Shown piece after piece: positions 11,477 through 24,700 of a stretch of DNA of 64,000 nt. Both the position numbers and the translations under genes were made by a program. Positions within the stretch are counted from its first letter, which is position 1, and each line of letters opens with the position of its first letter. Under the pieces are notes generated by a model that was given only the letters and a program-made list of their open reading frames with translations, was not told where the DNA came from and did no database searches. Source of the DNA: Sphagnum magellanicum (lineage: Eukaryota > Streptophyta > Sphagnopsida > Sphagnales > Sphagnaceae); contig CM038913.1 in the NCBI GenBank assembly GCA_021904315.1, positions 8,555,958-8,619,957 of the forward strand, in the 5' to 3' direction.

Positions 11477-11619
11477 AATGGCTTGAAATAATTTTCTAAG
11501 TTATTTAAAGTGAAACACCATTTCAATCTAATAGTTATATACAGATAAGGTTCTTGCACATTACATTTTGTGCATTTTATTTCTTTGTTAATTTTATGTT
11601 GTAACCAAAATAAAACAAC

Positions 11620-11882
11620 CTAAGCTAGAATAAATTAGAATAAATAAAAATATTCTAGGGTGGAATAACCTAAAATAACCAAGAATAGCCTAGGTTGGAA
11701 TTATATAGACTAACTTAAAATAGCCTAAGGTGGAATAACTTAAAATGTCCGACTAAGGTGGACTAAGGTAAAATAATTGAAAATAGCCTAAAATAAACTA
11801 GGGTGGAATAGCCTAGAATAGTCAAGAACAACCTAAAATAACCTAAGGTGGAATAATGTTTGATAGTCAATAATAGCCCAAC
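11620..11882. repeat. Degenerate minisatellite, AATAACCTAAGGTGG-type
   Basis: Irregular tandem copies of words like AATAGCCTA and AAGGTGGAATAACCTAAAAT. The same family recurs at about 44960-45190. Non-coding. Confidence 0.6.
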
Positions 11883-12349
11883 CTATAGAAAGGTAATTAG
11901 TTAATTAGATAGACTAGATAATATGTAGTATGTAGGTGAGCTAAGTAATAGGTAATATGCCGTAAGTAAGTAGGTGAAATAATAAGTATTTTATTGTGTG
12001 AATATGTGGTAGTGTTCCAATGAGTGTTGTAATATTTCCATTTTACTATAATTTATCCCATATCCTTTGTTTACAAGTTAAATTTTGTAAAGTATATAAT
12101 TAAGTGAAAGAAAGGATTACTCATGGTATGCAATATAAACATTCAAAGTGCATGTGCCATTTGGGATGAACCAATAAAAAAGACTCATGACCATAAACAA
12201 AAAAATCTAGGATTTTTCCTATTGACTTCAGTTTATAACCTACACCTATCCTAAACCTACCTACTTACCTACCTATAGGTTATTCTAGGTTGCCTATTAT
12301 AGCCTACCCTAGCCTATGATTGTCAAATTGATTATTGTCATGTGGATAC

Positions 12350-12645
12350 ATCCTAGTTGACTATCCAATTACATCTTACACCTCATGTAACACTTCTTAT
12401 TTATAAACCTAATCACAAATGACCATGCCACATAGGTTGGATGTTAGTCGCATGAAAATTTAATATTAATTGCACCTTGATGTGACTATTGTTTCCACTA
12501 GCTGCCATGTAATGTCTTTTGCAACTAAGATTTTATACAACTTTTCCAAGGTGACTAAACATTGTAGTAATTGCATGTGACATTTGCAATTAAAAATTAG
12601 TCATAAAATGAATTGTTAATATAAAAATTCCTTATAATGTTTATT
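12350..12645. repeat. Terminal part of a decayed DNA element (shared with 31250-31500)
   Basis: The tract ending GTGACATTTGCAATTAAAAATTAGTCAT and ATTCCTTATAATG matches 31250-31500 in the same orientation (ending AATTAGTCATTAATATGCAAATTCCTTGTAATG). Read inward the ends are CATTATAAGGAATTT and CATTACAAGGAATTT, plausibly degenerate CACTA-type termini. I found no matching left end. Confidence 0.4.
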
Positions 12646-13160
12646 TAATGATGAAACAAGCCCTAGAATAAAGTATGCAAGTTAATTGGGATGGTGAATC
12701 CTAAAATGCCATACTTTCATATCATTTAGTCTTTCCCAAGTGTTTGACAAAAAAAACTTTTGCCAAGGTCATAATTTGCTGGAGTGTTTCAAAAATACCA
12801 TCCAAGTTTGCAATTTTTGGGTAATTTTTGGTAAAAGAAATCATATACAACAATGTTAAATGTGTGATAATGAAAATGTAAAGTACAATCTTGTAATATG
12901 GAATAAACACATCACAAAAATGTTAAATATTTCCATCCATATGAATTCAAATGGTATTTTGGTAGTATTAAAAAAACACCAAATACTTGTCATGTAGAAG
13001 GAAATTATATCTCGAACATATTATACAAAATTATTATGATAGTGCTAAGTTCCAAAAGCCATAGTTGTTATTCATTGCACCATTAGCTCTTAATAAAATG
13101 ATTTTGCCCATGGTCCATGCATAATTGAATCTTAGCAAATCAAATTCATGCTGAGGAACA
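12646..13160. other. AT-rich intergenic DNA, nothing recognised
   Basis: Short minus-strand frames only (about 62 codons), with no motif. Confidence 0.4.
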
Positions 13161-13161
13161 T

Positions 13162-13380
13162 AAATACAACCTAAAATAGAGAGGAATAATACATCACGTG
13201 AAACATACTTTTGTGCTTTGCACATTAATGGTGTGTGTTTTTATTTCATATTTCAAAAATTCTAATTTGAAAATGAACTTAAATACAACCTAAAATATAG
13301 AGGAATAATACATTATGTGAAACATATTTTTGTGTTTTGCACATTAATGGTGTGTGTTTTTATTTCATATTTCAAAAACT
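13162..13380 (+). repeat. Two-copy tandem duplication, period 119 bp
   Basis: Copy 1 starts at 13162 and copy 2 at 13281. Both run AAATACAACCTAAAATA-AGAGGAATAATACAT and end TTTTTATTTCATATTTCAAAAA. They differ by only a handful of substitutions, so the duplication is fairly recent. Confidence 0.85.
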
Positions 13381-13409
13381 AAAAATAAGTCAAAAATGCA
13401 ATATTCCTT

Positions 13410-14600
13410 TTAAACACAACTTGATTTGATTTTTTCTTGTGAAATATTGTCATTTATTTTATTAGCATTTTTATGTGTTCAATTGTACATTAATATACAC
13501 AATGGAATTTTTGATATTATCAAACAATCATAAAACCAAATTTGCCCTAAGGAATAATGGGGCATGTTGAATAGAACCCCCTAGATGCCATTAGCCATAA
13601 ATGTTAACCTGACAATTGTAAGTTATTTGTTTTATATATGGATATATTTTGTGTAATATTCATAAAATTTGTTCAACCTCCACCTTCCAAATGAAAATCA
13701 ATTGATTTTTTATTGAATTTTCTTTTGTTTAAACACTTGTATCTATTATTATCAACTAGTGTGAACCTGGTGCATAATGCACCCGTCGAGCAAAAAAAAA
13801 AAAAAAAGTCCGGGCAGTTTAACTGACACAGAAAACAAAACCCATCAAAAAAAAAAAAAAAAACAAAGGTCCGGGTAGTTTAACTGACACAGAAAAAAAA
13901 AAAAAAAAAAAAGATCCAAGCAGTTTAACTGACACAGAAAACAAAACCCATCAAAAAAAAAAAAAAAGGTTCGGGCAATTTAACTGACACAGAAAACAAA
14001 ACCCATAAAAAAAAACAAAAAAAAAAAAAGGTTCGGGCAGTTTAACTTACACAAAAAACAAAACCCATAAAAAAAAAAAACAAAAAAAAAAAACAAAGGT
14101 CCGGGCAGTTTAACTGACACACAAAAAAAAAAAAAAAAAAAAAACAAAGGTCTGGGTAGTTTAACTGACACAGAAAAAAAAACCCAAAAAGAAAAAAAAA
14201 AAAAAAAAAACAAACAAACAAACAAAGGTCCGGGCAGTGCCCAGAAATTGCCTGGACAGACGGACATACAGACATGTAACTTTAATATATAAAATTGTCC
14301 AAAGGAAGGCATGTTGGGTTTTCCTTTTCATGGTTTAATGCTTGCAATATTTCAATTTGTGATATCTATATATCTATGAATTAGGGGTTATTTCACTCCT
14401 TTCAAACCCCATGCCCCCTTTTCCATGTGAAACAAGGATGAGGTTTTTCAATTGTCATGGTTTGATGCTTCCAATATTCATATATATCAAAATATTTTTT
14501 TAAGCTAAGGTTTTATGTCACTTGTTTCAAAATCACCCTCGTTCTCCATGTGGAACATGGATTCCAATGTCACATGGGCAAGAATTACAACAAAAGGATC
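13410..14600 (+). repeat. Direct segmental duplication, copy 1 (partner 15790-16650)
   Basis: Shared landmarks: TATGTTCAATTG-AC / GTGTTCAATTGTACA, a GATCC/GATGCCATTA region followed by TGACAATTGTA, the CAAATGAAA tract, CAAAGGA-GG-CATG, AATGCTTGCAATATTT, and GTCACTTG-TTCAAAATC near CTCCATG. Copy 1 carries the A-rich array at 13.76-14.29 kb as an insertion absent from copy 2. Confidence 0.55.
13759..14295 (+). mobile_element. Insertion made of eight A-rich tandem units
   Basis: A core GGTCCGGGCAGTTTAACTGACACAGA followed by AAACAAAACCCAT and a long A run is repeated eight times (cores start near 13808, 13868, 13913, 13968, 14030, 14099, 14149 and 14227). The left edge reads ACTAGTGTGAACC with the palindrome GGTGCATAATGCACC. 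The right edge ends ACATGTAACTTTAATATATAAAATTG. The homologous sequence at 16.15 kb lacks it, so it is an insertion. Repeated A-tail/core units suggest a retroposed SINE-like concatemer, but no family is recognised. The long Phe-rich minus-strand frames here are artefacts. Confidence 0.6.
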
Positions 14601-15789
14601 TCTAAGTACATGAAAGCTGGGATGAGTTATGGCAAGAGTAAGCATTGAATATATTTTCTTATGATTATGTCCAAAATTATTTCATTTTTAATTTGAATTT
14701 TGAAATACTATCTTCTTTTGTCTCCTTTCCACGCCCTCACCCTAATAAGTTGTTGTTGTGTTCTTTTCTTATTTTGTTGTTTTTTCTTACCTTTCATTTC
14801 TTCTTATCCATCATGTTTTTCTTTCAACAATGTCAAGAGGATTTCAAGTACTAAGGTCCAAAAGCCATACAAGCAAGAAAAGTATCATGTACGAAATTTC
14901 CTCTCACACATTTGGAACTAGTACTTTCATCTCCATTTCCATAATGCATAAGATGAAATGTCATGCTCTCTTTGTTGCTAAAGGCCTCATCCTCTTGATA
15001 TGAACACAATTCATTTAGGTCAAAGGCAAAAACATGGCTCTTAATCTTGTGGTTATGTTGAAGATTTTGCAAGTCACATTTGTGTTGTGCTTAAACTTGC
15101 ACATGTCATATGTAGTCCCCTTTGTAGGTAAAAGTGATGAACGTGTCTATTTTCCTTCTCTTCACCTAAATGGGCATTTTACATATTAATTTAACCATAA
15201 AAGTTGACCATGACGTTGTCAATTCTTTAGGTTGTGGTTGCATTTTACAATCACAATCACAATTTAAGTAACGTAATTGTTCTGCAAGTCAATGACCAAA
15301 TCAAGCTTCACTTCTTCCATTACATTTCTATATCCTAAGTAGACGTATGAACATCTTCTTCCTAGAATTCCTTTTAACTCCATTGCACTTTCAAAATGTT
15401 TGTCATTCCTTACATTAAAAAATTTCAATACACCTAAATAGATTCTACAAATAGGACATGACTCACCATCTTTGTGTAAGGTATTCCTCTTCCCCCTCTT
15501 TTCCTCAAGTATTGCTCCTTATGAGTAGGTTAGTCTTGTTTGCATATTGAAGATCAAATGTCATTTGAAAAAATGATTATGTTCAAATCATGAAAATGCA
15601 TTTCAAATCATGAGGTCAAATGACATTGAAGACATTTCAAGCTCATCAATTTTTGCTTAATGTGTACAATTAGGAAATTCAATGAAATTTGTTTTGCAAA
15701 AAGGTCATGCCCCAAATTTATAAAAAAACCCTTGGTTGTTCAAGGGGTCTTAGCAAAATGAAATCACATGTGAAATAATCACTCACGCA
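14601..15789. other. AT-rich spacer, nothing recognised
   Basis: Several short plus and minus frames (70-81 codons) around 14645-15072 show no family motif. Confidence 0.35.
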
Positions 15790-16650
15790 TGTTTTTCTTT
15801 TTGATTTTTTTGGTTTATTTATTTACATTTTAATATGTTCAATTGAACACCAATAACCAAGATGCATTGCCATAAAAATGTGTGTTACCATGAAACAATA
15901 GTGTTAGTTCAACACCAAAGTTTCCATTGGTATTCAAGATGATTATTGTAAGTGAATAATGAAATATGTCAAAGATAAACTACTTGGGATCCATTAACCA
16001 TTTGCTAGCATGACAATGGTACATTGTTTGTTTATAAATGTTTTTGTACAATTGTCCATGTGCTAATTCCTTTGTCCAAATGAAAGGCATTTGATTTTTC
16101 TTGTCAAATTGGCATTTATATTAATACATGCATTCTAATTAGTATCAAATGCCCAAAGGATGGTCATGGAGTTTTTTTTCATTGTGGATAAATGCTTGCA
16201 ATATTTAAAGTTATGGTAGATACATCTTTCAATTACATATTTGTTCCATTTTGTAAGAACCTCAGGGGATTTGTGTAGTGTATTTTGGAGGGTGCTTTAC
16301 TAGGCAAATTTTCCTACTTTAGCTTCAATAGGAGATTTCACATAAAATCCTCAATTTAGCTCTTTATAAAAGTTCTAAGTTATAAAAGGAAGGAATTGCT
16401 ATCAATACCTTCTATCCTAGACTTCAAGCTTTGTCCTTTGTTCATAGGCCAAAATGCACTAATAATGATGCCTTCTCCTTTACTTTCAAAGCCCCCACCT
16501 TCACCATGCAACACAAAGGTGAGGTTTATAAATGTTGTGATTTAATGCTGGCAATTCTTAGATCTACAATTTTTATTTTTTAATATGCAAGGTAAATTTA
16601 TAGTGTCACTTGCTTCAAAATCCATCCTTTTCTCCATGGGATGGGACATG
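15790..16650 (+). repeat. Direct segmental duplication, copy 2 (partner 13410-14600)
   Basis: Aligns with copy 1 in order but without the A-rich array. At about 16230-16480 it contains sequence absent from copy 1, so each copy has gained its own insertion. Confidence 0.5.
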
Positions 16651-18766
16651 TTATTCTTTTGTAAAGTGGAAATTCCTTTAATATTTCAATTCTTGCAAAT
16701 TGGGTGGCTTAAATGCCATTTGTAAAAATATATATATATAGATGAAATTTTAATGTTTTGCCAAGTTTAAATCCTAAACTTGTTGTAGGCAACCTTTTTT
16801 TTATGGTCCAAATTTTGACGATAAGTGAAAGTGCAAATTCAAAATTAAAAAATGAAGTGATTTATGGGGTTTTCAATAGCTAGAAATGATAAAACTAAAA
16901 AATAAAATCATTAAAACTTTATATTTGGTTTTCATTGTGTAGCCAAAACTATCGAAGGATTATTGAACATTTATATTTCATATTTGGTTATACCTAGATT
17001 GGACTAAGTCATTTTAGGGATGACCATCATTTTTTTAATGTCTTTTCATGGATGATTGTCACTTTGGCTACACACAAAAATTCTTGAAAAAGACCTCAAA
17101 TTGGGTTGTAAGTTGATGGATGCTATAATGTGATAAATGTGTTTGGATGGGCCCAAAGCATTACGTCAACATCAAACTTGCCAATGCCAACTAATGTTAC
17201 TCCATTCAATGAAAAAAAACCTAACTAATTATTTTGGCTCAATATCATGTTTTGGTCTAATTGGATCTAGTTAAACCCCAACTTTGAAATTTAAACCATA
17301 TCAAAATAAACATAATACATTTGTGGATTTCCTAAAATTGCAAGTTTGATTTTTGGCTAAATGGTCTTTACATTGTTTGAATGCATTAATGTATTTTGAA
17401 CTTCTAATAAAGTTATTGGGAATGTATTCTATTGAAAAAGTAATGCAAAACTCTCTGATTTTTACTTCAACTTCTAAATGACAAACCAATTAAAGGTAAC
17501 CATAAACAATATACATGACATTGAAAGAAAAAATCTATAAAAAAATCACAAGATCTGATTTGATCATCCACAATGGAGTCATTATTGATTTTCCAATGTA
17601 GGATTACCAAATGAATATTATGTATGATGATATATATTGAAATATTGAAACCTTTTGAAAATTTTCATTCTTCATATATCCCTTGGCTATAGTTCAACTA
17701 GGTTGCAAATTTGTCATTCAAATTTTGATATATTAAAAACTTAGCCATACATAGTAAAACACAATGATTTGAAATGTGTGATTTCATTTAAAATTCATGG
17801 TATAAGAATAATGAAACTTGCTTAAAAATGTGATTATGAATTTACCACAAGGAATAAAAACTTGATATAATACTTAAACTTCAAATTTTCCATAGAACCA
17901 TGGTATTGTTTTTACTTTCATGTATAAATTCCCAATATGTTTTTTTCCTTCAATCTACTTTTGTTTATTTTACAATGTATTTGAAATGTTGCCCAAATAT
18001 ATATGCTTTCCCTTCCTACTATTGTCCTACCAACATGAGCAAAAAAATAAAGATGTATTCAATCTATAATTAAAATATTTATTTCAAATCTTACCATCAC
18101 AATTGAAACATATGTGAAGTGTCTAAACTCCATATATAAGTTTGAGTAAAGTCCTTTATGGAGAAAATGATGAATATTTTAAAAAATTTATTGTTCATGT
18201 GAAGATGATTGGAAGACTAATAACCAAAATTTGGTTACATTCAACTCTTTTGAAAATTCCAATTTGGAAATTGGTGAACATTCCTTCCAAAATTGTTACA
18301 CATGTGTGGAACTATGATAGTCAAATTCCAATTAATTTTCAATTTTACAAACTTCAAAACTATGTTGATTTTGCTTGATTCAAAATTTGAATGTCAAGGG
18401 ATTGCAAAATTCAAAATTTATAATGTTAAATCTAATTTTTCAAAATTAAGAATTTATATGATGTAAACAACTTGTTGAACAATTCTTAATTTTGTTCTAT
18501 TCAATGCCATGTGTGGGGATTCAAAATATTTGTACGTATGCCTAAAGGACTCCTTTAACCCTACACATCATGAGTATTCGACACCTTGAATTCAAATTAG
18601 ATGTGTGAGTGTGTACCTTACAAAATTATTGATCTTTTAAGAAATTGTGAAATTCATAAATGTTTTTTGATCTTCAATAACTATGTGTATAATACCGAGT
18701 GATCAAATTATTGTTGATCATCATTGTTAATCTTCACACATTCACACATAAACAACATCATGCAAG
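16651..18766. other. AT-rich intergenic DNA, nothing recognised
   Basis: Short frames such as 18142-18378 (+) are compatible with chance in AT-rich DNA. No termini or RNA genes seen. Confidence 0.35.
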
Positions 18767-18846
18767 CAATGATAATTGCTTCATGCCAACAGTAAGTGTT
18801 GTTTTAATGATAATTGCTTCATGCCAACAGTAGGTGTTGTTTTAAT
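18767..18846 (+). repeat. Two-copy 38-bp tandem duplication
   Basis: ATGATAATTGCTTCATGCCA followed by ACAGTA-GTGTTGTTTTA occurs twice in tandem with one difference (AAGTG versus AGGTG). Confidence 0.85.
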
Positions 18847-19039
18847 GAGTGGCTGTTAAAGTGATGTGATGTGAACCCGTGTGTGAATTAGTGATTACAA
18901 TCGTGTGACATAATTTAAAAGTTAATAGTACATATGTAGTCCAAACTAAGCAAAATCCTTCCCTCCTTTTTTTCTTCTACATAATTTCCCTATGGTAATT
19001 CCCAATAGTTTATCATTATTTATGCCATATTTCAAAATT

Positions 19040-19680
19040 GTTGGGAAAATGGTTAAATAAATTGGCTTGCAAGAGGCAAGTTATTAAATCTAATATAGAT
19101 AACATGGATATGAAAAGACAAATTAAATGTGTCTTTTGATGTCCATGTATGTGGATACAAGAAAGGAATGAGGTAATTAGGCTTGCAAAAGGTAGGTTTG
19201 AATGACATGGAAAATAAACATGCACATCGTTATTTTTAATTATATAGATGGGTGTAGTGCCTTTGCCCAAAGGGCAAAGTTCTAAATTAAATAAAATTCT
19301 CCTCCCCTTCTCCACCCTTTTTTTTCTTTAGGATTATGTTCTATATGGATCCCACTAGTTCATGTTTATTTAAATTTCATATCCGAAAATTGGAAGGGAA
19401 AGGTGTTGAGTAGACATGCTTGAAGAAGGTAGGTTAATAAATTATTTTAATATACATAAAATGCACATGAAAATGCATGTGTTAATTTTCCCTTTCATAT
19501 CCATGCAGATGAAGAGGGGAAAGGAGAATATAAATAACATGGCACATGTTAATTTTCATTTTCATATCCATGTAGGTGGGCAAGGGAAAATATTGAAGTA
19601 GTTGGGCTTGGAAGAGATAGGTTTGGATGGCACACACATACATCATTTTTTTAATTATGTAACATATTATCATTCATGAT
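19040..19680. repeat. Irregular degenerate repeats with GCTTG-AAGA-GTAGGTT words
   Basis: Similar blocks recur near 19060, 19170, 19405 and 19600. Each has a GGCTTG(C/G)AAGAG/AAGG-TAGGTT word and TTTTCATATCCATG/CATGGAT strings nearby. Spacing is irregular. Non-coding. Confidence 0.4.
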
Positions 19681-21653
19681 TGATGAAGCCCATGAAACAT
19701 GTCTAGTAAAGGTATGGAAAAATCAATTATGAAAAGAAAATGGAGGATGCTCCATTGTTGGATATTGCTATTGATCAAGAGTGTGCTTTCATAAAAATTA
19801 ATGCCATTTTGGTTGGAAATACTATCAAACCTTTGAAGAATTATGAAATTGGCCTTACAAATGAAATTCAAAGTTTGATCAACCTAGTTTTAGAAAACTT
19901 GGTAAATAAATGTAATTTGGTAAGGCAATTTAATCCCAACAATTCCACCCAAATACATGTGTTGTCCAAAAAATTTAAACCTTTTATGGTCTACCAATTA
20001 CATGCACTTGTGCCATTGTAGTTGTAATTCATTATTGGTGTTAATTTCATTTAGGTTCTTCAAATATTGAATATTTATCAAACTTATTGAAAGACAATAA
20101 TTGAAGGTCTTGATGAAAAAAAGGAATAACTGTTGTTGAATAATGCAAGAGGCTATATATTTGGAACCACTTTTATTAACCCTAAAATGGGCCTTCATTC
20201 ATTTGTCCTTTATAACAAAAAGGTTTTACATATTCAAAATTTTGTTTTTCTTTTCCTTGCTAACAAGAGACATCATTCTAACAAATTTCATCTAGTAGGT
20301 AACTTGCATTTCCCATGGGAAGACATACACCTTTGCATTTTTTTATGGAACAATGAACTATTATTTTAGTTGGCATTGCTCCTTAATATGTGCATCCAAA
20401 CTAGTAGAGCTTGATGAAAGGTTTTGTGAGTGTAATTGCCATTTAGTTTTGAAAACCAAATAAATATATCAAAGACATTAGAATGTTAAATTGTCGTTCA
20501 TGTCCAATTGTATCCCAACATTCATGTTGGTAAAAATATATTACACATGGAAATTTACATCTTGTAAACACTAGACCTTAAGATAATATAAGAAATTAGA
20601 GGTTGTATCAACTTAGGTGGTGAGACATTAATATATTATTCCTCAATGTGTTGGGCTATATTGCTTGATTTTCAAACTAGCAATTTTTTTTTGTCCTTTT
20701 GAACTTATATTTTCTAGTTTTGTTAGGCCCTACCCTTATAGGGGATAGCAACTCTTGCATCAATGTTTTGGGGAGGTTTACTTTATAAAATTTAGTTTCA
20801 CATTAGGTGAAGTGGATTTTTTTGTCATTGAATTTACAATACAAAAAGTGAGTTAGTAGTTAGTATAAGAAGTGGGCACATAAAGCTTCAACCATTTAGA
20901 ATGAGGCTATTGTTTTTCCTAAGTTTCCAACTTGATGTAAGCTCTTTGATGAAAGAGGGGCAACATCTTAGCATTTTTCAAAATCTATGTCAAGTACTTT
21001 TGAGTTGAAAAATGCTCATGTGAACCTTCAAATGTTGGTTAATGAACTTGCTTTTAGGAAGCAAGGAATTAAAATTTTGAAAAGTTCTTACAACCCACTA
21101 ATAATGGTTTTAGGGTTTGATATCATGTTTTATGCATCTAGAAAATAACTTACTATGTTGGTAAATTATTTCCTCCTTTGGATCCAAGTCATTGTAACCA
21201 TGTAGGGTAAGTGGGAATTGGCCAAACAATCATTTGGTCAATGACATTAATTCATTACTATGAATAGAGGAAGTGGATTGTCTTTCCACTATAGTGGATG
21301 CAAAGATGTACAATGCACGATGATTTTTTTTGGAATATTTTCCTTCATCTTAGCTAGGGTAATGTATTAATTTTGCATTATTTTGGTTCACATCAAGGGT
21401 TTGGTTTTAGGTGCAAATAGTTGGCATTATGTGTCAAACTCCAAATAAGAATGCTTGTTAAAAAATACTCTAACAATGTGCAAGTGATGGGGATACATTT
21501 GAAAAGACATGTGGTGGGAAAATCACATTACTAGCCATCAACCTCAATGATGTTGCCATGCAACAAAGTTGATGACTTCATAATATTAAACCTTCAATTG
21601 CGAATACTTTATCAAATGGTTGTTGTCCTCACAAAATAAGGGAGTTTTAGAAG
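19681..21653. other. Intergenic, possible coding remnant, nothing recognised
   Basis: A 93-codon frame at 19740-20021 (+) and one at 20133-20369 (+) have ordinary-looking composition, but I recognise no domain. They may be decayed element ORFs, and given the adjacent Helitron remains an element origin is the more likely one. Confidence 0.3.
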
Positions 21654-22098
21654 CAGGTGTAGTCATACTAACATGTACCAATAGTAGTCATAACCATTGC
21701 TTAATTTTTTGAATTTTGGATTGTACTAAAAAAAAAAAAAAACAAATAAAATAAGGTTTTTATAAAATGTTATTATGAATACATTATGTACATATCATAA
21801 AAATTTGGAATCCATCTAATGAGTAAAAAATACATAATTTACACTTTTAAATGCTTGTAACCATTGCTTAAAAACAATTTTGACATTAAAAGCACAATTT
21901 TTTATTTTTTTATTTTTACATAGTTTGCAATATTTTTTAATATACACCTTAACATAATAGCATCAAGAAAACTTTCAAAAGATTTAATATTTTTTAAAAA
22001 AGATATATTAAAAAAATTCTTAAAATATTTTTCAAAAAAACAATGAAAAATCAGTGGTCTATGGGGGCATGTGTGGCTCCTTATAGTGTGGTTAGACC
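21654..22098 (+). repeat. Dispersed MITE-like repeat, copy 1 (inverted partner 49979-50272)
   Basis: The reverse complement of 49979-50272 matches this tract: GTCATACTAACATGTACCA, AATTTTGACA-TAAAA-CAC, TTTTTTAATATACACCTTAACATAATA, and the end GGGGGCA-ATG followed by AGTG-GTT-GACCC. No coding frame. Confidence 0.65.
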
Positions 22099-22244
22099 CA
22101 GCCCAAATCTTTAAACTCTAAATTTTCACAAAATTGTTGTGACTTTCTATCCAATAGTTTATTAATAATCCTAACAACAAAGATTTATTTTGAACTTGCT
22201 AAAAATTATGCAGATAGATATTCAAATAGTTACGGCTATTCACA

Positions 22245-24700
22245 ATAATTAGTTTTTTTTTCATCCTCATGTGATCATGTTTAGTGTAAATGAAAGTCTA
22301 ATGATGGCCATGGTAGACAATGGAAGAGAAAACCATTATACTAAAAAAAATCTTTAATGTCTCTGAATAAAAAATTAACTTTTTAAAGCAATTTACGAAA
22401 ACTATGCATCTTATGTTCATAATATCACACATATGTACTAAAATAATTTTTAATAAGATCTTTGCTATTTAATGAATTATCATCATTTGGTGTTATGTTT
22501 TCATCAAAATGTTGAATATGTAAATTTCTTAGTGTCATCATATATACAAGCCAATTATTAGCACCCATATTAAATATTACAAAAGACATTGTAGGTTTAG
22601 ATTGTCTAATCATTACAAATTTTCATTTTTTCAAAAATAATCTAAATAATTTGGAGATGTTTTTATACAACTTAATTCTCAATAACCTAAATAATGTTTT
22701 AATATTTTGTTTAAATTTACATTGGTTGACACATCACTAAATGTTAAAGTACAATTCAATTATTTTTTGCTTAAATACAAATCCATGTAGAAGATCATAT
22801 GAAATGATTCAATATATATATATTTTTTGAAAAATATGTTTGTTATGTGGACCATAGTACATAAATTTTCTAGTCACACTTGTTAATTTAGCATGGATTA
22901 TTTTTTGGTATGAAGACTTAAAAAATTGTCTTTGATGTCCGAAGAATAATGTTAGAAAATTATATTCGTCAAATGTTTGTCATGAAACAATGCAAGAGGT
23001 TGAAAACCTTCTCCAAGGGCAATCATTAATGATTATAATTATTGTCAACAATTTGTTTAGGTTTTAATATGTCTTGTATCAATATTTCATCATAATTTTC
23101 TTCTATGACTTCTTCAAATGTGTTTAAATTATTAAAATTGGAATCATTTTCAAATTATTTTTAAAATTTTCATTCTTTGACTTATATTCGCAAGTTCCAC
23201 TAAACCAAGTTGCCAGTTTGGTTTTATTGAAACATTTACATTCATGTATAAAGGAGTTTTATAATTTGTCGTAATGCTTTCATAATTATGTTTGGGTGAA
23301 CAAAACTTTATATATATATTTGTATTCTAATTTCCTTTTTAAAAAAATTGAAATTGAATAATCATCATATGGCATTTGTGGTAACATATTTTGTATTAAA
23401 TTTAAGTTTTTGGTGCATTATGATGTTACCATGCATTCCATATTGTCCATATCTTCATAACTGAAATATTTGCATGAATGCAAAACAAGGTGCAATTATT
23501 ATTTTTAAATATTTTGTTTAATTGTAAAAAAAAATCCATGTTTGGCTTATTATTGACAATATGTTTTTATAAAATTAAGTCTAGGAGCTTTTCAAGATCA
23601 ATTTTCTTTCTACAAGATTCACACATTAGTACATGATCATTAGATTTACATTTTTAATGGCACTAGAGAGATATTCATTGTATGATTGGGATGCATAACA
23701 AACTTGATGTTTAAAACATAATTTTTGACAACAATAACATACATCTTCCATTATGTCTTCAATATCAAATATATATTGAAGAATGTGTTTGTCATGAATT
23801 GGTATTTGTCTTAATATTCATTTGCTTTGAATTCTTGTCTTTTTCTAAATTTCGGTTTGGAAATGTTTAAGTTTTGTCATTCAAAACTTCATTATTTAGA
23901 ATATTATGGTTTGTAAAATTTTATCAATATTGATTGGTACATACAATGGAACATTTGAATAGTTTCAGTTATTTTTTTGAATGATTATTTCATTGTTTTC
24001 ATTGTCTTTCAATATGTAATTTTGAGAATTTTGCAATATGTCAAAAATAATTATTTCATTTTCTTTTGACTTCAAAAATGTTGATTTTATTGGTTTTATT
24101 TTTTTGGGGGGCTTGAAGATGCTTTAAATGTTGTTTGATTTGCGATGTGGATGAATTTTAATGCACTTTCTTGTGGATTCCACTTGGGTTTCTTTTTTTT
24201 CATTTTAAATAATGTATCATTTAATTTTCCAAGTGAACATTTTTCATTTTTTATAAGTTTCATTTTTAAAAAAATCCTTGTATGTTTAAATTAATATTTC
24301 CAACTATTTCAATATATGCATCATGTTTGGAAATGGTTGGGATGTCAATAACATTAAATTGCATTTGTGTGTGGGTTCAAAATAATTGTTTCCATATACT
24401 ATATTCAAAATCATAATGCCATATTGATCGTTTACTTTTGCCATTATTCACTTGTTATTTATATTCCAAATATGAATTGGGCATTCCAAATTTCTTCATA
24501 TCTAATACATAGTAGTGAACTCACCCCACAATCCACCATTAGCTATAGATATTGACATTTTTTGTATATAGGTTTGTTCATTAGTTATTTGTTCATGATG
24601 TAAATGATGTAGAAATTCATTTTTTAATTCACATGTATGACATTCTGGTGTTTAGAGCATTAAACATTGTTGTAAATGAACTATATTATTTTTGTGGAGC
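22245..24700 (-). pseudogene. Helentron-like Helitron, N-terminal half: OTU-like, zinc-finger and Rep N-part
   Basis: The minus strand read from 24.7 to 22.2 kb, through frameshifts and stops, gives an ordered set of Helitron landmarks. First comes an OTU-protease-like tract (MSISIANGGLWGEFTTMY, then CPIHIWN, ending with a FEP motif) near 24.35-24.6 kb. Next is a CYCCQKLCFKHQ zinc-type segment near 23.72 kb, a FVHPNIIMKAL segment near 23.27 kb, and MIRQSKPTMSFVIFNMGANN in the 62-codon frame 22425-22613. Last is an HDH tract at about 22270, in the position of the HUH motif of the rolling-circle Rep nuclease. Coding then stops. The element is dead: no long frame survives. The family call rests on motif order remembered from Helentron-type RepHel proteins; the Rep part is clearer than the OTU part. 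Confidence 0.6.

Noticed and set aside
13980..14312. 110-codon Phe-rich frame
   Set aside because: It results from long A runs read on the opposite strand.
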